DNA of 64,000 nucleotides, from positions 45,244,175-45,308,174 of the forward strand of contig JAVGWX010000013.1 in the NCBI GenBank assembly GCA_036924085.1, written 5' to 3'. The stretch is from Ariolimax columbianus. Its lineage: Eukaryota; Mollusca; Gastropoda; Stylommatophora; Arionidae. The notes beneath the pieces are model-generated. The model searched no databases. It had not been told where the DNA came from and worked only from the letters and a program-made list of their open reading frames with translations. Position numbers and translations under genes: made by a program. Positions 44,915 to 55,701 of the stretch are shown here, piece after piece (position 1 is the first letter of the stretch; each line of letters begins with the position of its first letter).

Positions 44915-45780
44915 ATGATCTTTCTTCTTCTACTTCTTGTTATTTTTCTTGTTCTTCTTGTTCTCATTCTTCTTCTTCGTCTTCGTCAATATCTTCAACC
45001 ATTTTTTCTTTCTTTTCTTCTTCTTCTTCTTCTTCTTCTTCTTCGTCTATCTCTTCAGCCATTTTTTTTCTTTTCTTCTTTTTCTTCTTCGTCTTTTTCT
45101 TCTTTTTCTTCATTTTCTTCTTCATCTTCTTCTTCTTCTTCATCGTATATTTCTTCAGCCATTTTATCTTTCTTTTTGTCTTCTTCTGTCTCTTCTTCTT
45201 CTTCTTCTTCTTCTTCTTCTCCTACTTCTTCCTCTTCCTCTACTCATTGTTCTTGTTCTTTTTATTTTCTTCCTCATTGTCTTCTTCTCCTTCCTCTTCC
45301 TATTGTTATTGTACTTCTTCCTCCTCTTCTTCTGTTTCTGTCCTATCCTGTTCTAGTTGATCTTCTTCCGTTTCTTCTCATACCTTCATTTCCGCATCTT
45401 CTTTCACTTTTACTCCTTCTTCGTACTCTTTTATTATTTTCTTCTTCTTCCTTGTCCTCTTCTCCTTTTTCGTCGTCTTGTTTTTTAATACTCTTCTATG
45501 TCTTTTTTTTCTTCCCCTTCTTCTTTTTTCGTCTTTTCTTCTTCTACTTTGATTTCCTCTTTCTTTTCTTCTCAGACTTTCATTTTGGCTTGTTCTCTCT
45601 CTTTTGCTTCTTTTAGGTCCTCATCTTCTTCTTTCTTTCCGTCTTCATCTCTGACTTCTTCCTTTTTGTTTCTTCGCATACTTTAACTTCGTCTTCTTTT
45701 CTATTCTTGTTCTTATTCTTGTTTTCTTCTCTTGTTTCTGAATCGTTATTTTCTTCTTCCACTTTGACTTGTTCACAAAT
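44915..45780. repeat. TTC/CTT-rich low-complexity tract
   Basis: About 860 bp of polypyrimidine dominated by TTC, with blocks such as TCTTCAGCCATTTTTTCTTT recurring at 44990, 45052 and 45155. Probably an expanded and decayed (TTC)n. The 233-codon Ser/Phe/Leu frame is not a gene. Confidence 0.95.
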
Positions 45781-45944
45781 CCAAAGCCATACGAAGATCT
45801 ATGTGCCCCTTTCCATTGTGATCATTAGACATGGCAGAAAATAACTTATTCTGCCAAGTCAAACAGATCATCGTATGAGGATCTCCATTTCTTAGTCTTC
45901 TTCGTTCCTTCTCAGATGAAGGTCACTGTTTCTCTTACAAAGGT

Positions 45945-46100
45945 CACCGTTGTGTGTTAGACTTTTATCTCCGTTCAGCTTTTGTCTCATATCTGTCTTG
46001 CGAGGTCAGTATTGTACTGTCTTCCTACGTGATCATGCAGCTTTGTAGGATGTGTTCCACGATCATGGCATGCTCACTGCATGGACACCTGTCATATATC
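45945..46100 (-). pseudogene. RNase H LINE C-terminal fragment
   Basis: The minus strand has RCPCSEHAMIVEHILQSCMI, matching the CPCG...EH.LQ.C finger of 41859-42659. It is followed (on the minus strand) by short decayed sequence; a family 2 TTC end abuts it. Confidence 0.6.
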
Positions 46101-46460
46101 CTTTCTTCTTCTTCTTCTTCTTCTTCTTCTTCTTCTTCTTCTTCTTCTTCTTGTATTTCTTCTTCTTCTTCTGCGTTCGTTCTCAATATCCCACTACCAA
46201 ACTTTGAACAAGGCTTTGCAGGTTACAGGATGTAGTACGGAAAACGAAATGCGTTGCTGCAATATTTGTACCTCTCTGTGCGACACATCTGTCATCGGTA
46301 GTAGGCATTTTTCTAGTACCAGGTTAGCCTTCTCTCTTCGATCCCTTCTCCTTAGCCAGCCTGTTCTGTTGCAGCCTGTTATCCAGGATCACTGCGTGGA
46401 GGTGTAGAGGGGTCTTTGTCAGCTCTGGTTTGCTGGCCCTGACGCTAGCAGTCAGCTTAT
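46101..46460 (-). mobile_element. Family 2 GAA-tailed repeat, long copy
   Basis: (TTC)n at 46103-46172, then TGCGTTCGTTCTCAATATCC, CTTCTCCTTAGCCAGCCTGT, GGATCACTGCGTGGAGGTGT and CTGACGCTAGCAGTCAGCTT. Confidence 0.92.
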
Positions 46461-47254
46461 GGGTCATGATATGTACAGAAAGAACTGTATTACAAAGCTC
46501 GGTATTGATGCTATTTGTAGTTATACGTTTTTGTTTCTCACGGAAAGCCTTTTTTACTACAGCGATCTGAGTTCTAATTTCAACCCACCGTGTTCATCAT
46601 CTGCAATAATTTATCTCAACTTTGAAAACCAGCTGTTCTATGACCTGTATGTATATATTGGACCTGCCAAGAGCAGCTACGAGATAATGACAATAACAAC
46701 AACATGACCTCCCCCTCCTTCTCCCCCCCCCCCCCCCCCCCCCCACTACACGAGGAGATGTCCAAGAAAAGAAGAAGCAGGAGTTCTAAACAAGCTGGTT
46801 AAGTGACCACTGACCATTAGACAGTTAATGAATATTTTATGATCGCTGACCAGCTTAGCTTGTGTCCGACTAGAAGCTGTAAGATTTGGGGACGTCATGT
46901 TAACATTTTAAGTTCACAGAAAGTTCTAGTTGTATCTTGTCCTGTGTCTTATTGATTTCTAGGACTCGTGTGAAAAACACTAATCCCTTACAATGCTCTG
47001 TTTGCAGGAAATCCCCGTATGGATTCTGATGAGAAAGGACCTTTCAGTGGCGAGAAGAGTTGAATTATCGCATCCTTCTGTGCATGTCAAAAATACCCGG
47101 TTTAGTACGGTTTATGAATGTGGCTGGGCATCTCGCAATGTAAAGCAGTCTCTCAGAGACCGGTTCTACAAGAGTATTTAAATATGCTGACACAGACTTC
47201 CTACTTGGAAGCAAACTGTAGTTGTTGTCAATGCTTCTGTGGAAGTTTTTCTTC
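46461..47254. other. No recognised gene; poly-C run 46722-46744
   Basis: The frame 46993-47181 (+, 62 codons) follows a splice-acceptor-like CTCTGTTTGCAG at about 47008, but no donor or family motif supports it. Confidence 0.4.
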
Positions 47255-47830
47255 ACTAACTCTCAAATAATTGCTTATATTTATCTCATAAACTGTGAGG
47301 TCTCCCTCGCATTTGCTCTTGTCACAATACAGTTTATCCTTCAAAATAAAGACTTATTTCTTTCATGAACTATGAGGTCTCCCTCAAATTTATTTTTGTC
47401 AAAATGCAGTTTTTCTTTCAAAAAGTCACATATGTTTTTCTCATCAACTGCGAGGTCTTCCTAAAGTTTTATATTGTCACAATACAGTTTATCCTTCAAA
47501 ATAAAGACTTATTTCTTTCATGAACTATGAGGTCTCCCTCAAATTTATTTTTGTCAAAATGCAGTTTTTCTTTCAAAAAGTCACATATGTTTTTCTCATC
47601 AACTGCGAGGTCTTCCTAAAGTTTTATATTGTCACAATACAGTTTATCCTTCAAAATAAAGACTTATTTCTTTCATGAACTATGAGGTCTCCCTCAAATT
47701 TATTTTTGTCAAAATGCAGTTTTTCTTTCAAAAAGTCACATATGTTTTTCTCATCAACTGCGAGGTCTTCCTAAAGTTTTATATTGTCACAATACAGTTT
47801 ATCCTTCCAAATTGTCACATATTGTTGTTG
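47255..47830. repeat. 155-bp higher-order minisatellite
   Basis: GTCACAATACAGTTTATCCT recurs at 47321, 47476, 47631 and 47786, exactly 155 bp apart, and the intervening units look identical. Each 155-bp unit holds two diverged halves of about 77 bp, related to the 78-bp unit at 48060-48765. Confidence 0.95.
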
Positions 47831-47846
47831 TTTGTTGCTGTTTAAA

Positions 47847-48055
47847 ACCCACAATGAGTATGTTTACTCTTTTATGCGCCCAGAAAAGGGCGTTAAGTGG
47901 CGAGTTTTAATGGCTTTCCTCACATCCCGATTGTGCTGATGAAGGTGGACCGTGGTCCTCCAAACGGTTGTGCTATGACTGGCTTTATCTGTGTGACGTT
48001 CACTATTAAGGAGATCATGTCGATCCAAATATCGTCAGCCAGACTGCCTACAATT
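47847..48055 (-). mobile_element. Family 1 repeat inside a minisatellite
   Basis: Preceded by TTGTTGTTGTTTGTTGCTG, then CACAATGAGTATGTTTACTC, CGATTGTGCTGATGAAGGTG and GGCTTTATCTGTGTGACGTT, ending at GTCAGCCAGACTGCCT. The end motif with CTGATCAGTA is missing. Array units lie on both sides. Confidence 0.88.
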
Positions 48056-48059
48056 CTGA

Positions 48060-48765
48060 TAGTCTCCTTCCGGTTTTCTCTTGTCACAATACAGTTTATC
48101 TTTCGAATAATCACATATATTTCTCTCATAAACTGTGAGATTTCTCTCACGTTTTCTCTTGTCACAATACAGTTTATCTTTCGAATACTCACTTAAATTT
48201 CTCTCATAAACTGAGATTTCTCTCACGTTTTCTCTTGTCACAATACAGTTTATCTTTCGAATACTCACTTAAATTTCTCTCATAAACTGTGAGATCTCCC
48301 TCGCGTTTTCTCTTGTCACAATACAGTTTATCTTTCAAATAATCACATATATTTCTCTCATAAACTGTGAGATTTCTCTCACGTTTTCTCTTGTCACAAT
48401 ACAGTTTATCTTTCGAATACTCACTTAAATTTCTCTCATAAACTGTGAGATCTCCCTCGCGTTTTCTCTTGTCACAATACAGTTTATCTTTCGAATACTC
48501 ACTTAAATTTCTCTCATAAACTGTGAGATCTCCCTCGCGTTTTCTCTTGTCACAATACAGTTTATCTTTCAAATAATCACATATATGACTCATAAACTGT
48601 GAGATCTCCCTCGCGTTTTCTCTTGTCACAATACAGTTTATCTTTCAAATAATCACATATATGACTCATAAACTGTGAGATCTCCCTCGCGTTTTCTCTT
48701 GTCACAATACAGTTTATCTTTCAAATAATCACATATATTTCTCTCACAAACGTGACAGTCCGGTC
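48060..48765. repeat. 78-bp minisatellite
   Basis: About nine units: GTCACAATACAGTTTATCTT, TCGAATAATCACATATATTT, CTCTCATAAACTGTGAGATT and TCTCTCACGTTTTCTCTT. The period is 26 codons, which keeps a minus frame open (CDKRKREGDLTVYERN repeats). A shortened unit lacks the TTTCTC. No evidence of translation. Confidence 0.96.
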
Positions 48766-49054
48766 TTCTTTCAATACCGTACATTTTTATCTCTCGGTTT
48801 GATTGGAGGAGAAAATACTGTCTTTTTGATCCTCTCACATTTTTCTGCTTGCACGTTCTGACCAAATAGTCATATATCTTGTGTTCCATTATTAATTGGT
48901 TGAATAAATGGTGTCTGTATGCATTGACTTGATCTTTTCTTGATAAGAAATAGAACGCATCTGTTTTGTATTATTCTGCTTGTTTTCTTACCAGTCGTTT
49001 CAATGTCAAAGTTCTTCGTGTGCCAGACACAGGGAATAAGGCAGAATCCAGAAA
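48766..49054. other. No recognisable gene
   Basis: Unique-looking DNA between the array and the LINE fragment. Confidence 0.5.
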
Positions 49055-49265
49055 ATTTCACTTTGATCTGTGTGACGCTACTTTTTCCAGTTCCTGTATG
49101 TTCTCCAAGCCCCTTATGGAGCCTTCCCTAACGATTGTTCTGTGGAGAGATTCTTTCGATCTTCCTCTTTTCCCTCTACCAGATGGTGACCCCCGTAAAC
49201 GTTTGCAGAGAGAGTGTGTTCTTGTCCATTCTCACAACATGCTCGATGCATGTCCGTCGTTTATC
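49055..49265 (-). pseudogene. LINE RT C-terminal fragment
   Basis: Minus-strand pieces are RRTCIEHVVRMDKNTLSLQT, then in other frames EKRKIERISP and GRLHKGLGEHTGTGKS. The DNA TTTGATCTGTGTGACG is shared with 5588-5606 of the fragment at 5505-5881. Degenerate. Confidence 0.7.
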
Positions 49266-49289
49266 GATGTACCTGTCGGTCTGTCTGTC

Positions 49290-50932
49290 TATCTTTACTC
49301 CACGTGTGTCGTTAGACGTCATGCTATCTTTAGTCCACTTGTGTCGTTAGATGTCATGCTATCTTTAGTCCACTTGTGTCGTTAGACGTCATGCTATCTT
49401 TAGTCCACTTGGGTCGTTAGACGTCATGCTATCTTTAGTCCACTTGTGTCGTTAGACGTCATGCTATCTTTAGTCCACTTGTGTCGTTAGACGTCATGCT
49501 ATCTTTAGACCACTTGTGTCGTTAGACGTCATGCTATCTTTAGTCCACTTGTGTCGTTAGACGTCATGCTATCTTTAGTCCACTTGTGTCGTTAGACGTC
49601 ATGCTATCTTTAGACCACTTGTGTCGTTAGACGTCATGCTATCTTTAGACCACTTGTGTCGTTAGACGTCATGCTATCTTTAGTCCACTTGTGTCGTTAG
49701 ACGTCATGCTATCTTTAGACCACTTGTGTCGTTAGACGTCATGCTATCTTTAGTCCACTTGTGTCGTTAGACGTCATGCTATCTTTAGACCACTTGTGGC
49801 GTTAGACGTCATGCTATCTTTAGACCACTTGTGTCGTTAGACGTCATGCTATCTTTAGACCACTTGTGTCGTTAGACGTCATGCTATCTTTAGACCACTT
49901 GTGTCGTTAGACGTCATGCTATCTTTAGACCACTTGTGTCGTTAGACGTCATGCTATCTTTAGACCGCTTGTGTCGTTAGACGTCATGCTATCTTTAGTC
50001 CACTTGTGTCGTTAGACGTCATGCTATCTTTAGTCCACTTGTGTCGTTAGACGTCATGCTATCTTTAGTCCACTTGTGTCGTTAGACGTCATGCTATCTT
50101 TAGTCCACTTGTGTCGTTAGACGTCATGCTATCTTTAGTCCACTTGTGTCGTTAGACGTCATGCTATCTTTAGACCACTTGTGTCGTTAGACGTCATGCT
50201 ATCTTTAGTCCACTTGTGTCGTTAGACGTCATGCTATCTTTAGACCACTTGTGTCGTTAGACGTCATGCTATCTTTAGACCACTTGTGTCGTTAGACGTC
50301 ATGCTATCTTTAGTCCACTTGTGTCGTTAGACGTCATGCTATCTTTAGACCACTTGTGTCGTTAGACGTCATGCTATCTTTAGTCCACTTGTGTCGTTAG
50401 ACGTCATGCTATCTTTAGACCACTTGTGTCGTTAGACGTCATGCTATCTTTAGTCCACTTGTGTCGTTAGACGTCATGCTATCTTTAGACCACTTGTGTC
50501 GTTAGACGTCATGCTATCTTTAGTCCACTTGTGTCGTTAGACGTCATGCTATCTTTAGTCCACTTGTGTCGTTAGACGTCATGCTATCTTTAGTCCACTT
50601 GTGTCGTTAGACGTCATGCTATCTTTAGTCCACTTGTGTCGTTAGACGTCATGCTATCTTTAGACCACTTGTGTCGTTAGACGTCATGCTATCTTTAGAC
50701 CACTTCTGTCGTTAGACGTCATGCTATCTTTAGTCCACTTGTGTCGTTAGACGTCATGCTATCTTTAGTCCATTTGTGTCGTTAGACGTCATGCTATCTT
50801 TAGTCCACTTGTGTCGTTAGACGTCATGCTATCTTTAGACCACTTGTGTCGTTAGACGTCATGCTATCTTTAGACCACTTGTGTCGTTAGACGTCATGCT
50901 ATCTTTAGACCACTTGTGTCGTTAGACGTCAT
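49290..50932. repeat. 36-bp minisatellite, about 46 units
   Basis: Unit GTCCACTTGTGTCGTTAGAC, GTCATGCTATCTTTAG. By hand count 46 units over 1.64 kb, almost identical except for one two-state site (TAGTCC versus TAGACC) that alternates along the array. Rare singletons are GGGTCG, GTGGCG, CTTCTG, CATTTG and CCGCTT. Every unit carries AGACGTCA, one base from a CRE (TGACGTCA). Confidence 0.98.
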
Positions 50933-51024
50933 GGAGAGGTGTGACCTTCTTCTTTTTTTTCTTTGTTGTTTTTTGTCCGGTGAATATCCGGTGTTGACTT
51001 GCCAGGTCAATCTCGGTATGTTAC

Positions 51025-51110
51025 CTCTGGAATATATGATCGCCTATTTTTGTGGGGATGGGGGTGGTGGAAGATTACATTAGAGCAAGGTAGACCCGCA
51101 TCTTTCGTCT
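51025..51110 (+). mobile_element. Interspersed repeat fragment (family D type)
   Basis: TGATCGCCTATTTTTGTGGG, GTGGTGGAAG and ATTAGAGCAAGGTAGACCCG; an inverted copy is at 38095-38175. Confidence 0.65.
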
Positions 51111-51314
51111 TATATCAGCAATAAAGCTCTGATCTGTGTATCCTTGTTAGCGACTCCTTCTTATTATTATCACAATCAGGATTCAGTTAACCATCGTATC
51201 TGCCATGAAAAAAAAAACCCGATGTTTTCGTTGTTGTCGTCATTGTTATTATCACATAGTTGCTGAACGAGCCTGCTCTTGGCAGCCCAATTCCATTCTA
51301 ATATATATATATAT

Positions 51315-51995
51315 ATATACAGATTTTCTTCAGTCGTGTTATTACTCCGTACAATGTGTTTGTAATTGTTGGCAGTGCTTGTAAGAATCTTTTCCTCATG
51401 TCCGCAAGCGCCTTGCACTCAATGAGTAGATGTCGAACTGTTTCATTAGGATGAGAGCAATGTATGCACAGGGGCAGGTGCTGGGGATTAATGCGGTTCA
51501 AGTGGCTATTGACTCTGGTATGTCCTGTTCGGAACTGAAAAATGAGACTTTGATCTCTTCTATATAGATTGTTTATGTCATCGTTACTTTTTGGCTGTGA
51601 CATTTCTCTAAATACACTTCGACCTGTTGTTCCCGTCGCCCACCTGTTCATCCAGATTTACCGAGTATTATTCTTGATAATTCGTTTTACTGTGCGGTTA
51701 CTGCAGGGTCTATCCAGTTGTTGCTTCGAGGCTCCTGCTTTTGCCAATCTGTCGGCCATCTCGTTCCCTAGCAGTCCACTATGTCCAAGGATGAATTGCA
51801 AGGTGACATTTATCCTGTAGGCAGTGATGATGTTGTTGATCCCCCGCCCCACCAAGAATATCACCTTTTCTTTGTATGGGGTGCTCTTCAGCGCCTCCAG
51901 AACAGACTTGGAGTCACTGAAAATTACCAAATCCATCGGCAACGATTCGCCCAAGTCAAGCTGTTTTGGTTTCTGTACGCCAATAGTAGCTCTAC
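51315..51995 (-). pseudogene. RNase H LINE 3' fragment
   Basis: From about 51995 on the minus strand: LVIFSDSKSVLEALKS (third catalytic Asp), LQFILGHSGLLGNEMADRLA (fourth), a stop at about 51658, then RDQSLIFQFRTGHTRVNSHL, RINPQHLPLCIHCSHPNETV and RHLLIECKALADMRKRFLQA. The C.HC...ETV.HLL.EC finger closes ORF2 in I/Jockey-like LINEs. It is a different subfamily from 41859. (AT)n flanks its 3' end (51298-51320). Confidence 0.9.
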
Positions 51996-52004
51996 CCCCT
52001 CCCC

Positions 52005-52032
52005 CGCCCCCCCCCCCAAAAAAAAAAATTCC
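52005..52032. repeat. Poly-C / poly-A run
   Basis: C-rich then A-rich homopolymer block at the upstream edge of the LINE. Confidence 0.85.
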
Positions 52033-52129
52033 GCATGGGGCAGATCAAGCCAAGTCCCCCTCTTCCCGCCTCCTGCCAACCCCCTGACTTCCTATCTGCA
52101 CTACTGCGTGGATAATTTTTAAAAACATT

Positions 52130-52340
52130 AAATGAGATACCAGCTTGTAAGCCATGTAGGTTTGTACTTGCACTGTCCCTTATTGTTCAACATAATATTG
52201 AAACACTTATCCCATCGTTGCATCAGTATTAAAACAAACCTGCAGCTATGGAACCCTTTTAGTCTGCCGTCTTGGCCACATTTGCGCTACACGCTCAAGG
52301 CCTTCGTCATTCGCGAAACGTCTCCCACCAAAATGGGCTG
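52130..52340 (-). pseudogene. Mariner transposase C-terminal fragment
   Basis: In two minus-strand frames: FANDEGLERVAQMWPRRQTK, then GFHSCRFVLILMQRWDKCFN. This resembles the mariner C terminus (F..DEE...AV..WLR.Q...FY..G...L..RWDKC.N). No terminal repeats identified. Confidence 0.5.
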
Positions 52341-52499
52341 ATCGTGCACTATGCTTCAGGCTAAACCATGCAAACACACTATTGCTACTGTTACACTGTC
52401 TATCTTCCCTCGCCTGCCAGCTCCAATTATAGCCCCCATCCGCCGCAAAGACACGTCTTCTATTTCAATCTGAACAGGATGCCCAGTTCGGGCTTCTTC

Positions 52500-52870
52500 T
52501 GCAATTTGCGGGCGTCCTTGAGAAACTATACGGAGACAATCACAACAACAACAACAATGTTCGCTTAGGCGTCTGATGCCCGTTGCGTCGGATGAACACC
52601 ACCATGTCCAGTTGTAACTGCGTGCTGCCAGGCTTCCTCTAAGGCAAATTAGGAAGCCGCTACTTGTTGAAGCCACGTGTTTCTGGGACGACCTCTCCTG
52701 CGCTTCCAGCCAGCAGGGTGGAGGCCGTTTGCACTGTTGACTGTCTTTTGAAGAATCTGGTGAGCCGGGACCTCCTTGTCCAGTCGGACAACATGACCGA
52801 ACAGGCAAATGCGGCGACGTTCCAGAATAACCGAGCCAGGGGGGAGATGTGTCTTTGCAGAAACGCCTAC
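52500..52870 (-). pseudogene. LINE RT C-terminal fragment
   Basis: The minus strand reads SVILERRRICLFGHVVRLDK, EVPAHQILQ, LHPAGWKRRRGRPRNTWLQQ, then a stop and ALEEAWQHAVTTGHGGVHPT, QRASDA. This is the classic RRL.LFGHV.RL...PAH..L...W.R.RGRPR..W ending. Related to 35895-36330. CAACAACAACAAC (52545-52557) on the + strand marks its end. Confidence 0.88.
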
Positions 52871-53024
52871 ATCGCGGATTGGTCAATCGTGTACCGCTTT
52901 ACCTACGCACTGAACACTTGGTTCTTAGTCGGCGTGTACTTCTACAGGGTCCCTTGTGCAAGTCCCACGTCTGATATGAGCTGGCAATAGCCGGGATAAG
53001 GATTTCCTGCTTAGCGCGCTAGGC

Positions 53025-53110
53025 TCGAGCAGCTTATTACTCCGCTGCGTAGAGACAAGTGCTTACAGATGGTGGTTAACGGATGTACGAGTTCATCTTA
53101 ATAGACACAA
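53025..53110. mobile_element. Interspersed repeat, family D
   Basis: GCAGCTTATTACTCCGCTGC, GATGGTGGTTAACGGATGTA and TTCATCTTAATAGACACAAA match 17685-17780. Confidence 0.7.
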
Positions 53111-53126
53111 ACACCAGAGCGTATGG

Positions 53127-53380
53127 ACGGCATGGGCTAGTGGTTAAGTGACAAGGCTTACAACCAGAAGGTGCTGAGTTCGATCCCCATCACAGCACCG
53201 GCCGTTACCACGGGCAAGCAAACCCTTAGTAAAATGCAGGAGGAAGCAGACCCTTACATAAAATGAATGCTGAAGTAGGATGCACTGGGCCGACAGGCGC
53301 AAAATAAAAACCACAGTGCAACGCACACCGCCTTGGGGATAAGAGAAATAAGGCGAACGTAACAAACAAATAAACAAAAC
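53127..53380 (+). mobile_element. tRNA-derived SINE
   Basis: GGGCTAGTGGTTAAGTGACA (box A) and GAGTTCGATCCCC (box B) are spaced as in a tRNA; then a body with TTACCACGGGCAAGCAAACC and GGATGCACTGGGCCGACAGG, the latter echoing family 2 (GGATGTGTTGGACCGAAAGG). A composite of a tRNA-like head and a family 2-like body is possible. Confidence 0.8.
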
Positions 53381-53415
53381 ACTAGAGCAAAGTAGACCCG
53401 TGGCCTGTTAGGCGC

Positions 53416-53745
53416 CCACAATGAGTAAATTTACTCTTTTGTGCGCCCTGAAAAGGATGTTAAGTGGCGGGTTGTAGAAGCTTTTCTCACATCCCGAGCG
53501 TGCTGATGAAGGTTGACCGAGATCCCCCAGGCGGTTGTGCTACTCTTGACTTCATCTGAGTGGCGCTCACTACTGCAGGGATGACATCGATCCACATCTC
53601 GTCAGCCATTCTGTCTTGAAACAGCCAGTTTCTAGGGCACGCTACATGGAAGGGAGATTGTGTTCCTGGTCAGTATGTTGTGCCTGACCCAGAAACGACG
53701 TCCTGGTCAGTGCCTGACTGGACTAGCGCATCAGCTCCCCATGGT
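53416..53745 (-). mobile_element. Family 1 interspersed repeat
   Basis: CACAATGAGTAAATTTACTC, CCCGAGCGTGCTGATGAAGG, GGCGCTCACTACTGCAGGGA, CAGTATGTTGTGCCTGACCC. One partial repeat of the end motif. Confidence 0.9.
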
Positions 53746-54009
53746 CAGAGGCAACATTCTGAAGTTGATCAACGACCGCCATTTTGGATGAAGACACTAC
53801 AGTCGATACACCAGCAATGCACAGATTGCAGGATTTTGAAATCGTACGGGGTCCAGTTGAGAGTGTCAATGAGATGACTGAACAGGAATGTGTAGAACCA
53901 GCGACCTATACGAATCCTCATTATCTACACTAAACGCTATATGCTATGACGTAGATTTATACTACAAAATAACAGAATTATCTGCATTTCTGTACATCTC
54001 CTAGATGTA

Positions 54010-54757
54010 CGAGGTGTGTTCAGAAAGTATACGACTGAAATATTTTTCAGCGGGAACAAATTAATCATGGGTGTTGTCCGCCGACAGGGGCCGTCTTGCG
54101 CATGCATGCACTTTTTTCCGCCTGCAGATTCCGTAGGTCGCTGGCAGTCAGTCTTTCAGTGTTTAGTGTAGTGAGTATCCGTCGGGTTTTCATTCATCAC
54201 GAAATGACGCAATGTCAAAGTTATGCATATTTATCATTTTCTTTGACTCCCCTGGAATTGGGTATCTTCACCACACCACAAGGTCAAAATATTACCAAAG
54301 AATACTACCTGGAGGTCATCAGTCACCTTCGTGATGATGTTCGACGCAAACGACCAGACCTGTGGACAACAGGAACCTGGCAGCTCCATCACAACAATGC
54401 ATCCGCCCATTCTTCTCATCTGATTCAGACTTTTTTGGCCAAACACAACCTTCCTCTGGTACGCCATGCTCCCTATTCTCCCCACCTAGCCCTTTGTGGA
54501 TGTTCCCCGAAGCTAAAATTTCCCCTGATTGGGACCCGATCTGAGTCACGAGAAGACAGTATGCGGAATACAACGCCCCAGCTGTACTCCATTCCCAAAG
54601 AAGCCTTCCAGAAATGCTTTCAAGAAAGGCTCGACCACTGGTAGAGGTGTATCGAGTCCCAATGAGGATACTTTGAAGGAGATTGTGGTTCAAATCTCTA
54701 GGTGAGTAATTGTATTTTCCCTATCCCAAAAGTCGAATACTTTTTGAACACACCTCG
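54010..54757 (+). mobile_element. Mariner element, internally deleted and inactive
   Basis: Terminal inverted repeats CGAGGTGTGTTCAGAAAGTA (left) and CGAGGTGTGTTCAAAAAGTA (right, reverse complement); TA precedes the left end, but the right flank is AA. The + strand encodes the C-terminal half of a mariner transposase: NITKEYYLEVISHLRDDVRR, KRPDLWTTGTWQLHHNNASA, HSSHLIQTFLAKHNLPLV, then IPKEAFQKCFQERLDHW-stop. The DNA-binding half is missing. The second catalytic Asp is Asn (HHNNA) and the third is Gly (LCGCS), so it cannot be active. About 750 bp. Confidence 0.93.
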
Positions 54758-55701
54758 AACTTTTATATCTCTCCTTACCTCTGGATTTTCTTTTCCTGTC
54801 AGCCTTCCTTTGTCTTTCTTCCTCGTTGTTTCGTTCTTATTATCTGTCATTACCTCATCTAACATCTATTTCTCTATCTTACTCTCCGACCTGCCCCATA
54901 TCATCTCCTTCTCCCGAGCTATGTCTGTCCACGCAAGTTAAACCCCCAAATAAATCACATCTCTGGCAGCGATGGAGACATCTATCCACTTCTCAACCCA
55001 GCCTACTCTCTACCTCCCCCCTCCCATCTCCCCCAAGTAACCTAGAGAGACTAAAACACAACCCCTCATTAAAGAAAATACACACGAAAACAAAACAAAA
55101 ACACAAACCTCCATCCAACTTACGGATGGAAATTGAAAGCAAAGAAACATTGAGAATCTCTGCTTCTTCCAAATTGATTTACGACTTAATCCAGCGGTCA
55201 CATGTCGGATAGCGAGCCTCCCGTGTTCAACATTCGGCACTGTGGGATGGGAGACTGTTAGAAAACGGAGATTAACCAAGAAAAGGATAGAACAACAAAA
55301 GGAAAAGGGGAAATGAAATATAAAAGTAACGAATACTGCTCCGTGTTTGCGCGTGCTCTCTCATAGCGGTTACATCATTTACATAAATGAACTGTATCGA
55401 TCCAGTTTATGTCACGTGACATTCTGCTGTGAGTATCGATACGTGTTGATGTGACATGCTGAAAACAGTTATGTACTTTGTAATCAGTAGGGATGCTAAG
55501 TGATTTTCTGGAAGGTTCTGTGTGCGACAGAGACACGAAATAGGACTACTGCCACACCGAGAGACTGTAATAACAGACCAATAGCAGCGCAGTTTAAGCG
55601 CGTTGGTCGAGTGTAAAATCAAGCGCTAAAATGGTTTGCAATCCCAATATGGAAAGTAGATTGTTCATCGTAGAACGTCCCTTCTTACAACCGCCAATCT
55701 A
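54758..55701. other. No recognised gene
   Basis: Pyrimidine-rich at 54780-54930 and A-rich at 55080-55110. Shadow frames only. Confidence 0.5.

Noticed and set aside
44915..45616. 233-codon Ser/Phe/Leu frame
   Set aside because: Low-complexity TTC/CTT DNA; adjacent frames are open too.
46993..47181. Possible exon after CTCTGTTTGCAG
   Set aside because: An acceptor-like site is present but no good donor, no motif and no partner exon; left as unassigned.
47920..48889. Charged 26-residue repeat protein on the minus strand
   Set aside because: The 78-bp minisatellite keeps frame by chance; sister units of 155 bp and shortened units break it.
49290..50932. CRISPR-like array
   Set aside because: Units are contiguous 36-bp direct repeats with no unique spacers, no cas genes and a eukaryotic context. 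The same applies to the other arrays.
53127..53205. Functional tRNA gene (also 30720-30787, 32283-32370, 40370-40440, 23829-23900, 37803-37880)
   Set aside because: A and B boxes are present, but I could not pair a full acceptor stem and the heads are followed by repeated SINE bodies.
54010..54757. Active mariner transposase gene
   Set aside because: Two catalytic aspartates are replaced, the N-terminal half is missing and a stop follows the conserved C terminus.
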